Below are positions 1 to 11,300 of a DNA stretch of 64,000 bases, piece by piece; the first letter of the stretch is position 1, and the number at the start of each line of letters is the position of its first letter. Below the pieces are notes generated by a model, which saw only the letters and a program-made list of their open reading frames with translations, had not been told where the DNA came from and made no database searches. This stretch comes from Paracyclopina nana. Its lineage: Eukaryota; Arthropoda; Copepoda; Cyclopoida; Cyclopettidae. The stretch covers positions 2,294,001 through 2,358,000 of the forward strand of contig JAGUCH010000004.1 of the NCBI GenBank assembly GCA_019096065.1, read 5' to 3'. The position numbers were made by a program, and so were the translations under genes.

Positions 1-2362
1 CCATTTTTTGTGGAAATGTACTACAAAATATGCAGCAGCCAGATAGGGGTGTGTGAAAGAAAGGAACCTGAAAGGGGGGAGTTTGTACTACAACTATTTG
101 TCAGTACATTTCCCTTTTTATCAGATTAACCCACAAAGAGGTACCTTTTTCAGCAATTCTCCACCTTCACTTTTGCATGTAAGGCCAGGCCGAAAAAATT
201 CAGTTGAAGGCCATTTCCAGTTGAGGATTATCCAGTTGCTCCTTTGGCCACTGAGGTCATGATGTCACCAAAATAGATTGCAGCCTTGAGCAGCACATCG
301 AAGGTCATGTCAGGTATTTGTGTAGCTGTCAACCGAAGTGTTGTTCATGCTGCTCCTTCTTGGATGGGCCTTGGTGGCCTCTAAAAGTATTGTAGAGGCC
401 ACCGACCAAGAGAAAAGGGAAGTAGCAGATTCGTGACTAGAATAAATGCCTCTAATATTCGTGGGTATACTAGTGCACACTGATGGTGCTTCTTCCAGTA
501 TAACAAAAGAAGAATTAGAAAGCCAAAGCTGGCCTCAAGCCCGCCCATTACTAGCATTACAGTGAAAAAATGGATAATCATCTTTTGTATAGTATATTCA
601 AGCATAACTGGATCCTCCTGTGTAATAGTAGAGCCTGATCGTATTTCTAAGCCCTGCTTTGATGCATTTTTTGGCTTAAAAGCCTCATTTTTCAACTTGA
701 TTTTGCGGCATCTAATGGGAATTTATGACAACGCCCATTTTTCACACTTAGCACATGAGCAGGGCCAGCTGTTGCCAAGAAGATGCATTTTCTAAGCTGA
801 GATGATCATAATAAGTGCAGCAATATCCAAAGAGTGGCACAACACACCTATTTACTGACAGATCTTATCTGTTTATTGCACTTTTTATGCTATAATAAAG
901 ATTACCAAGGAATGAATCTTTGGGGCACTTTTTTCGCGCGCCAAAAAACATTAGCAGAAAGTTTGGGTTGAGTTTTAGCTGAGTGTCACACCCAGAGACT
1001 GCTGCCTCATAATACTATATATAGTGAAAGAGCTGAAAAAGCAGTGAAAAAGCAACCAGTCTGCCTCCAAATGAACCGCTCGCGCGTATGGTGTCTTTCT
1101 CCAAAGTTTGAGAGAGACAATATCAATATCCCGCATTTTTTGGCTGGAAAAGCCAGAAAAAAGAGTCACACCTTCCGACCAAGCTGGCTTGGCTAGGCAG
1201 CAAAAAAAGTTCAGCTTGGAAAGTTGGAACTTTCCTCCTCCGCAGCTAGAAGCGATATATAGAGCACATTGGATTAAGTCGTGAAAAAGCTCATTGACTC
1301 TAGAAAAAGATGGCTTAATAGGACCCGAAAAAGTGCCCCAAATTAACCCACTTTGATACTAAGGCAAGTATGAAAGGTAGGCATTTTTCTGCTCCTCCCA
1401 TCAAAAGAGTTGTCAAGTTCTGCTTCAATCTTCAGATTTCTTCCTCTTAAAGTTCCTGTGCTGAATTAATACCCTACAGACGAGAGAAGAAAAGTTTCGC
1501 TGTTTCTTCTTCTTTGGTGGAAAAATCTCTGTCATCATCGATCAATCTGATTAGATTTGAACCTGCAGATTTGGAGCAAAAAAGAGAAAGCAAAAAAAGC
1601 AGCCACATAATTTGACCTAGAAAGCAATGGAGTAAATGTTGTTGCTTGCAAGATGTTTGCGTGTGTGACAAGATGCCATTATGGCCGAAGTTGGCATTAT
1701 TTTCTGACTTTTCTCCATTTCCCTTGTCAGAGCAAATGAAGTTTTATGAAGGCAGCCGAGTCATGAATAAAACATCAGCTAAGCAAGAAAATCCCTTATT
1801 AGTAGCTTCCTTAGTGAGATTTCCACTTCTATAGTTGCATTGCAAGCCAAAAGTTGGGGGAAATTTACACTTTTGCACTAAGAAAGTGAAAACCGCAATT
1901 GCGAAGGCGAAATTATGACGTTAATGGGACGTGTACCATGCGGGGTAATGTCAACCTTGGGACCACTTTTAGCCATTTCATCTGCCTAAAACGAGTCCCA
2001 GGGTGACCTTAAGAGCTGGCAAACTTTGGCCCTATTTTTTACTAACCTGCCAAACTTTTCCTGAAGGTTGACAACAAACATGGAGGCTTGTATTTGGCTA
2101 CTTTTGCAAATTATTCGCATTCATGCTGGGAGTGCAATTGTGCGCTTCTTTATCTTGGAAATTGCCTGCTTTTTACTATCAAGGTTTTTAGGTGTTCTCT
2201 GCCCAAAGTTGACAGTTGACTCACTTGAGAGCTTTTTTGGTAGATTTGATTAGGCTGAGTGCCTTGAGGGCTGAGACAAAAAGAGCATTTATGAAATTAG
2301 CATTCTTCCAGGAAAGAGACAAGTGGCAGCTAACATCCATTTCCAACTTTTTATGCTTCCAG
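1..2362. other. Non-coding DNA upstream of the first visible exon
   Basis: I see no supported gene here. The next exon (2363) opens with a split codon and a good acceptor, so this stretch is probably an intron of the EGF/laminin-G gene whose 5' exons lie outside the window. Open frames here are short and AT-rich and resemble nothing I recognise. Confidence 0.55.
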
Positions 2363-5300
2363 GTTTGTGTGAAAATGGGAATCCGTGCGCTCAAAATTGC
2401 TACAACATTCACAATGAAATGTATGAATGTGACTGCAATCCTGGGTATGTGCTCAGTGACAATGGCTACAGTTGTATTGGTAAGTTAATTTTCCCACATA
2501 TGTCACATTTACCTCACAATTTTTGGCACCCCTCAGAAAATAATGAATCTTCACCACGCTTGAATATATGCTCCAAAATTGACCTTCACTTGACCTGGTC
2601 CAGAGAAAGTTGGGCTGCAGCTGAGATTGTTTAGATTGAAAACACTAAAGTAGGTTATGAAAACGGACCTAGGGGCAATCAGGAGTAAGTAAAGAGAAGA
2701 TTGCACAAAGGGAAAGCCAAGATGGTCACTCTAAACAAAATACCAGTACTTCAACCCACACATGAATTCTATTCAAGAGCAGACTTCCTGGCGGCAAATT
2801 GAAATAATCACGTTTTCTCTCATGCAAAATGAACAAAAGCTTGCTGATAAGAAAGCAGGCGCTTCAGTTTGTTCTAAACTAGACGAACAAAAGAGCCTTC
2901 ATATCAAGTTAGACTTTTGGTCTGAATAAAAAAGTGAATAGCGCAACTGTTGATGTTGGCTTTACCCGTAAACGCAGCAGTTTAGCTGGCGCGACCGTTG
3001 CATAAACAAAACAAAAGCCGCGAGGATTCACCCGTTCCGCAAATTCCATTTCCTTTTTCAAAGAGAGCAAAAAGTGCCGAGATTTCTTTCTTGTCTCAAT
3101 TTCCTACCTATATCCCGGAGCTTCTCAAATGGATCCCCAAAGTTGCAGAAAATTGCGCACAAGAGGAAAACAAAATTCCCCTTACTTAGATCACCTGAGG
3201 GTGTAATTTAAAAATGGCTACCGACTTAATCTCTCTTTATTGCTCGGTTTTGGGCAACTGTAGGTGGTGCCCGAGTTAAGTCCTGCAATTATTGTTGAGT
3301 TTTTTGCTAGAAATTGATACAATTGATATAATTAGAAAGTAAAAGGCAATATGTGATGCTTTGTAAAAATCTAGGAATTTCTCTTTAGCACATGTACGAT
3401 TATGCTGCCCTTTATTGAAGCCATTACTCCAGAGCATAATAGCTGTTTTATTCTAATTCAAGTTTTTCTTGAACCATGAATTATCCAGTGTGGATCAGAA
3501 GCAGGCTGAAAGGGCTGGAAACTTTTTATGGAACAACTTTTTGCCTTGAGCTAAAATCCTTACTCTCCTCTCTTGGCCAATACATAAACTTGAAGATTAC
3601 TCTTAGTAACACAAGGGTGAAAAGGAAGCAGCTTGCCTCTTTTTTCCCGAGTTGCAACCAAGAAAAAAATACCAGTAGGAGAAATCCCTCAAAAAAATCT
3701 GATTTGCTTAGGCACTTCATGCTCTGTTGGACTCCAATCTGCTTCAAATTGAAACACTGGTGCAAATATTCACAGACACACGATATTTTCAAAAAGATGG
3801 TAGTATTTTTGGAAAGCATTGGGTATTCTGCAAGAGAATTTATGCTTCAAAGCAAAATATCAAAGCTTATGGACCATTATTGTATCAGCCAATTTTGCAG
3901 AGCAAAAATATATGTCAGCTCCACTTTCCTTTGAGCCAACAAAGGGCTAGCTCAGATATGCTGATGTGGAAAAGAGCAGCTTCATTAAGCTGATGTTTTG
4001 AAAGCTAAGGTTTGCTGGGAGCCAGCTTGTCCCCACAAAAAGATGCTTAAAGGCACTTTTTACCAGCTATACTCAACTGGCCTTATCTTTCCTCCCAGCA
4101 TGCTGTGCAACTACTTAGTAAACTGACTCTTGCCTTGCTTTCCAACTTCACACCATCTTCAGCCTCCATTTTTTGTGCTGATCATGAGATTTACAAAATC
4201 CTTCTTTTAAAGGCCTGAATCATCAACAGGATTTTGGCGCAAGCAGGAGGACCTAACCTAGATAAAAAGCTGCTTTAAAATACCATTAGTGCGCCATGTG
4301 AGCTATGGTAATATGTCCTCTAACTCAATTACCTGCTTGCAGAATGCATATAAAGTGTGTAAAACCAGCAAAATTGCAAAAAAGTATTTCAAAACAGCAG
4401 TGGTTGTTGAAATCTGCGATTTAAAGCCTTTTGAAGAAGGATTGTGCAAATCTCAGGCTATCAGATTGTAGGAAGCAATAAAGTGCAAAATATTATCTTC
4501 TTCTGGAAGAAAAACAATGAAAGTTTCATAGTTTGCTTCTATGGAGAAGCTAGCATTTGGTGATGCTCTAATACTTGTATGTAACCCCCTGGGGAGACGT
4601 GACCAAAATAATATCATTCTCCCCCGTTCTCGAGCTCATTTCTCAGACCTCGGCTCAATTTCTTCTATGAGGAATTATGATCGGAAAACATTGGGACACA
4701 CAAAGACCACTAAAGGGACATTTCGGCCACCACCACTTCCTAAATTGGACTGAAGGGGAGACCACCAACCAACCACGTGGTGGTCATTTTCTGAAGGATC
4801 CATAAACTTGATGTAGTACATTTTTTAGCCTCCGGGGTCATTATTTGAGCAAGTTCAAGCAACTTTGCTTCATGCATACAAACCAGCTTGCTTATTTAGA
4901 TATACAATCTTACATACATTATGTAATGTTACGACAATGAATGGAGCTTTTATGTCAATTTTCAGCCAATCTCCGGCACATAATATATTGCGCTGTAATG
5001 TACATGATCTCCTGCATTTGCTTGCTTTGGGCAAATATTTCCGTCGGAAAAATATTGCTTATGCTATGAGCTATGGAATAATAGTTCCCTACCGCCTCAG
5101 CAAAAGTTAGACCCCAAGAAAAATCCCTGAGAGGTCGGGAAAAATTTGAGAACCGAGCAACTATTTTTCATCCGAGCGAAGCGAGGAAATGAAAAATGTG
5201 CAAGGTTCTCAAATTTTTCCCGGCCGATCAGGGATTTTTCGCGGGGTCTAACTTTTGCTGAGGGTGGTAGGGATTCATTTTTCTCTAACAGTAACCGAAA

Positions 5301-8300
5301 ATCCCAGGTTAGTTGAAATTCCAAGAAAAGCTCGACCTACTTTTTTGATCCATCATAAAGTGACCAAAGTTGACTCGCGCAAGCACTCTCAACTCTCAAG
5401 TCTCAGCTGAGTATCTTACCAAGCTGAAGCTGATAGCTGATTGACGCCATTGCGCATTTTCAATATGTGTTCAAGCACCCGGCAGCGTCTCACCTCCCGC
5501 AAGCGTCTCCCGAACCTGGCAGCGTCTCAAGCACCTGGCTGTGTCTCCTTCACCCGGCAGCGTCTTTTGCACCCGGCAGCATTTTTTGCACCCGGCAGCG
5601 TCTCCCACACTCGGCAGTGTCTCCCGAACCTGGCAGCTTCTCAAGCACCTGGAAGCGTCTCAAGCACCTGGCTGTGTCTCCTTCACCCGGCAGCATCTCC
5701 CGCACCCGGCAGCATCTCCCGCACTCAGCAGCGTCTCACGCACCCGGCAGTGTCTCCCGAACCTGGCAGCGTCTCAAGCACCTGGCTGTGTCTCCTTCAC
5801 CCGGCAGCGTCTCCCTCACCCGTCAGCGTCTCCCGCACCCAGCAGCGTCTCCCGCACCCGGCAGCGTCTCCCGCACCCGGCAGCGTCTCCCGCACCCGGC
5901 AGCGTCTCTTGCACCCGGCAGCGTCTCTTGCACCCGGCAGCGTCTCCCGCACCCGGCAGCGTCTACCGCACCCGGCAGCGTCTCTCGCACCCGGCAGTGT
6001 CTCCCGCACCCGGCAGCGTCTCCCGCACCCGGCAGTGTCTCCCGCACCCGGCAGCGTCTCCCGCACCCAACCAAGTCTCCCACACCCAACCAAGTCTCCC
6101 GCACCCGGCAGCGACTCCCGCACATTGTGGCTGCTAAATACTACGAATTGTGTGGGAAAAAAATTCGCCTGGTGATTTTTTTTCCCGGGAAAAAAATTCC
6201 CCTGGTTTATTTTTTTCCCAATGCGTTTGTTTACATTTCGTTTTTCCTTATTATATGCTAGTATTGGTAGAGAAATAAACTGAGAACTATTTGGAAATTG
6301 AAACCTAACCAGGGATTTTCGGTTACCGGTAGAGAAAAAGCTAAATTAGGGTCTGAGTGGCTGACCAGATGGTCATTATGGTCCCCCTTTCCCCTTTATT
6401 ATGTGTGTGTAACTTTCTGGACACCATCTCTTCTTCTTCATCAATTGCTTTCTTTTTTATATAGGGTCAGCCTCCTTTGAGCCTGAAAAAAAAACCAATT
6501 AGGAAGTAATCAACTTTTACACATGCATAATAACTGTGTAGAAAGCCATAGAAATGTCCACACTTTTCAAAAAAACAAACTTTCTTGACCACAAGCTACA
6601 ACTGTGAGGCATGTTTCTCAACTTTTGAAAGGAAGCCATGCAAATAAGCCACATTTTGTAGGAATTGCGACCTCGTTTCCTCCAATTTGAAGCTTAGCTA
6701 TTTGCTGAAGGGATAACAGCTGTAAAGCTGCTCTATGTATTTTCCGAGTTAGCCAAGATTCCCTGTGTGCTTTCACTTTTGTACACTACATGGTGGAAAA
6801 AACTATCTAGATTCAGGTTGGGTGTTATTCTTGACCGAGCAAAGTTTGTGCACTTCACTTCATTCTCCCCTTGTTAACATGGTCTGTGAGGAGAACAGGG
6901 GATGTCTTAGGAAGTCTAGGAACAAGCAGGCCAAAGAGAAAGCCCACCACTGGTGAACATGACCACATGGTACTTCTTTCATTTCAACAGGAGGCATTTT
7001 TTATTACAAGAAATCTGCTTCAAAAAGCTGTCAAATGGCTCAGAGAGCTTTCCAGCCTTTTGAGTAGAGAGTTGCATTAACTCTTCATGCTTTATGAGTT
7101 TGACCTTTAAAAGGCCTTTTGAAAGCAGTGCAACACTTAACAACATAAAGCAGAGTAACTAAAAAAGAGGAGGCTGCTCTTGAAATGGAGGCTTTCCTGC
7201 TGAATAGTAATTGAGACGATTGATGAATGCTGAGCAGTGGAAGGATGGTAACAAAAGCTGAGTTGTGGGCCGAAGGTCAAAAAGTTTGTGAATGTGGCCA
7301 TTGAAGGCTGATGCATGCAACTCTCGAGTCCCTAAAGTCTTGTTAGGCTTCATTTTATTGTTTCCTATCCCATTTCTGCTGCCAGCTGAGGAAAAGGAAT
7401 CAACACAATGGGAGCTGGTGCATGTATAGCCTTAAAAATAGATCTGCACCTTTCCATGCCATCTACTTTTGCTTGAAAGCTCTTTAAAAGGGATTTTCCT
7501 ATTTGAACCAGCCAAAAATGGAATGAGAGCAAAAGGGGTTTTCAGTGCTGATTACATGGACTTACTCCCTCCAGCTTTTTGCTATTCATTTGAAATCCCC
7601 CAAGGCTCAAGGGCAAGCCAGCTAATTGATCTGAAATTCTTGCCTCAATTAATGTGGCCCATAATCACCCAAGTGCTGACAGGGCATAATTTTAAAAAAG
7701 GCTGCCAACTAATAAATACCTTTCATCTCTTACAGCTCAGAATGAAACACTTGAGGTTCCTGGGAAAAATGAGACCAGGCAGAGCATCAACATTCACCTC
7801 GAGAATCCATCCAGTACTACAAGCCCCAACTCGCCTATCAATATTCACATAGAGGTGGACATTGACCCACCTAGAGACACTACTGACCAGCTCAGCCCAG
7901 ATGAGCTCCAGAGACTAGGCCTCCCAGCCACGCACGTGCATTACTCAAACGTCAACAAACAGCTGCTGAATGACCGGCATGCTGTACACACTGAAGAGCT
8001 ACTGGCGCCTTCGGACATAAAGGTCACCTACTCAGAAGTTGAGGCTGAACGACCTCTCAGGGACAAGCTCTTGGCCTCACTCAACGCGGCGGAGGCTGAG
8101 GTCTCGGCCTATGACAACTTTGAATCATTCAACAAAGCGCTTTATGGATCAGCTGAACCTCCACGAGCGTTGCCAGTTAAGGTGAATTTTATAAATCTAC
8201 TTACTCATCAGTTTCGCTCACTCGTCCGTTGCGCTCACTTGTCTATTGCGCTCTCTTGTCCGTTGCGCTCACTCGTAATTTTGTCTCGTTAGCCAATTAT

Positions 8301-11300
8301 GCTTACTCGTCACTGGTTCTATACTTTCCAGTTGCACTTACTGATGTTTCAATTTTCTGTTTGCCATACTAGTCAAATGTATTTACTCGTTACTAGTCAT
8401 ATTTGCCATCAAATTACAAATTGTGCTCACTCTCTTATTGCGCTCACTCGTATTTTCCTTTTTTGTTATGATTTTTGAACTAGTGCGCGCTCGTTGTCTT
8501 TCGTCTCAGTCGACAGCTAACTGTATAAACTGATGTTAATCGCGCTTAGCCGCTCACTCGTTAACTGCGCCTAGTGCGTACGGTTCAACTAAAGAGCCCA
8601 CTCGTACTCAATTCGTAATCCGTATCCAGTTCGTAGATCACTTAGGAAAGCCACTGAGTGACGTCACTCAATAGTCCCTAAATTGATTTTTCAGGAGCAG
8701 ACGATTCATAAAAATGGTGACCTCAGTGACCGAATTCCACCCAGCCCCGAGCTGACTTTTGAGGAGAAACTGTTTTCTCCAGAAGCCATGTGCAACCTAG
8801 ATTGCGGCGAGTTCGGGACCTGCTTATTGGAGAAAATGGACAAGGACAGTATGAAGAAAAGATGCTTATGCCCCATGGGAAAATCGGGAGAAAAATGTGC
8901 CTTTGGTGAGCATAGCGCTGTTGTAGCTGTGGGAACATGCCAAAGCCATGTTGTACAACATTGCACAATAACGCATATGGGCTTTCTGAACTTTGGTGTA
9001 GTTGTTGTGGAAAAAAGCTTTATGTCTGAAGAATATCTTAGGCATTCAGAGTTATTATGGCATAAAGGGTGAAATGGCTCAAAGGGCATAGGAAATGAAG
9101 GTCAGCTAGGCCTTTGAGCAGTTTTAAAACTTTGCCACCATCATCACTTTAAATATAGTGCTATTTATACAGGCTTTAAAAGCACAACTGCATCTCCCAT
9201 ATCTTTTCATGTCACCTCATGTTGAGAGCTAGTTTGTTAATTTTTTACCTAGGCTGAGAAGGCCCCAAGCTTTTCTTTTACTGTGTGGTACACTATGGTA
9301 TGTTGCCTCAATTATATTAGGTTCACATTGTTTGAACAAGAAAAGTAGTGCAATAACAAAAGCCTATTGAGGCAGGCCAACTTTATCTGAAACCCACAAA
9401 ATCCCCAGGTTTATTTTTGCGGCAGCAGCAGCAGCACTTTCATAAATTGGCCCCATTTTTTGAAATGTGAGAAGGGAAATTCCAATAATTGGCCTCCATC
9501 TGAAATCTATACTTGCCAATAATGGATCACAGTGAGGCACCAGCGTTGCAAACACACATAGAAATACACACCTAAGTAGCATTGAACATGTAATGGTCAT
9601 TTTGTTTCTGCTAAATAGATCACACCCTTGATTCTGGATCAGTCCATTTTTCTGGCCATTCTTGGATATCTCTGCCTACCTTGACCCATGCCTACAGTGA
9701 CCTACAGCTTTCATTTGAGTTCAAGCCGGAGCAGCCAGATGGCATTTTGCTGCTCACAGGGGAAACTGGGGACATGACTGGAGACTACTTGGCCTTATTG
9801 CTAAGGGATGGCCATGTGGAACTCAGGTAAATTGATTCTGAATTCACTGCATGCATTATGTACTAGTACATCCAAGAGGAATATGTTATGATGTAACCTT
9901 ATATTGGAAGTGGCTGAGTGGATTCAACACTAAATTGAGTTATGCACTATTGAATGGCTGATAATGATCACTGAGTGAAAAAGGATGTGAAGGTGAAAAA
10001 ATACCCTTTTTGCAGGGAGAAAAAACAACACTATACTATAATGCTTTCAGGAGCTGCTAGCTGCTGTAATTGACTGGCTTTCTTCTCAACCTAAATCAAT
10101 TTAGCAAGATTTGTGCAAAACTGCACTTCATCCAAGTGGATTAGCAACTTTGCAAGATTGATCTTTGATCCTTTATTTTTCTTAGGTTTCAGCTCTGCCA
10201 ATTTTTAGTGCTTCAAACTAATAAGAAATCATTCATTCAAAATCAGCCATGCAGTGAAAGCATTTCTGTTTTTTTCACTGTAAAAGAATCCTGATTCATA
10301 AAACCTTCAAATGGATGTTGTTTGTTCCGGAGAGACACCTAAAAAACTTTTTCCTCTCTTGGAATGGTAAATATCCTGTTTTTTGCCCAGGAACTGCAAA
10401 AAGGTAGCTATTTGCAGATAGGGAGTGGTGGCAAAAGAAAGGCCATTTCAGTCCTCCTTGGGATTATGCAAAAACATTCAGAAGGCTTTGGCTCCTTCTT
10501 GATAATGAGCCTAATTTGTTGTTCCACTTTTTCAATGGGAAATGAGGCATATTGGGCTTCTCCTTCATAAGCTCCGATCTGCTATAAGCTCTTTTTTCAT
10601 AAAAGAAAATCTGGCTCATCCTCATGCACGAGAAAAACCTTCTGCATGAATTAGTGGAGCATTGTTATGCAATTGAAGTAACTAAGAGATGTGGTACATT
10701 TAGTATGGCAGAAGACAAAAGAGGGATCCTGCTGAAAAGTTTAGGGTTCAAGATTTATGGCATCCTTTAGCAAACTTTCAAGAGGCGAAGGCTCCTAAAT
10801 GGAAGCCCATATTTTACAACAGATGGATCATCCTTTGCAACTATATACTATCTATAGGTGTACTTTCTGCCTACCTTTTTATTTTTTATCTTCAGTTTCC
10901 CCAGGAACATCATCATTCTTTCTCTTGGAATTATCTGTTATTATTCAGAGATGAAAAAATATGCTGTGTATAGTACATAATTGAATATGTACTAGTTGTT
11001 TTTCCAATTTTTTTCATGTCAAGGCCAATCCATTATCATGTTTTTTGTGCATCACAAGATATGCTACAGTAATAGCTGAAATGTTGAGAAAATATTAGTA
11101 TGCTAGTTCTTGACCTGAGTGTAAAAAATGTGTAGTATTATATAGGTAAGAGGTGCATGTAACATTGGCTAAATTGAGTTTGCAAATTGGTTTCCCATGC
11201 TTTGCAGAGCCTCCATTTAGTCAATATTGGACTAGCCATCCATTCTTCTGGCCTTGTGCAATCTACCAAGAATTGCTGCTACTACATTTGCTGCTGACCT

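Larger units (their letters stand above)
2480..7735 (+). other. 5.3-kb intron of the EGF/laminin-G gene
   Basis: The donor G|GTAAGT at 2480 and the acceptor TACAG at 7731-7735 join in phase 1. The intron contains the palindrome at 5086-5273 and the TIR element with its minisatellite at 5275-6345. I see no other gene in it. Confidence 0.75.

Noticed and set aside
53..2253. Short open frames of 60-100 codons in the first 2.2 kb
   Set aside because: No domain, signal or splice context; codon content matches AT-rich intron sequence.
5466..6118. Possible CRISPR-like or clustered repeat array
   Set aside because: There are no unique spacers: the units are contiguous 19-mers, and the genome is eukaryotic.
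5441..6261. Long overlapping open frames (about 200-260 codons) on the plus strand and 100-codon frames on the minus strand
   Set aside because: They are produced by a stop-free 19-bp repeat read in several registers, inside an intron; no protein signal beyond the repeat.
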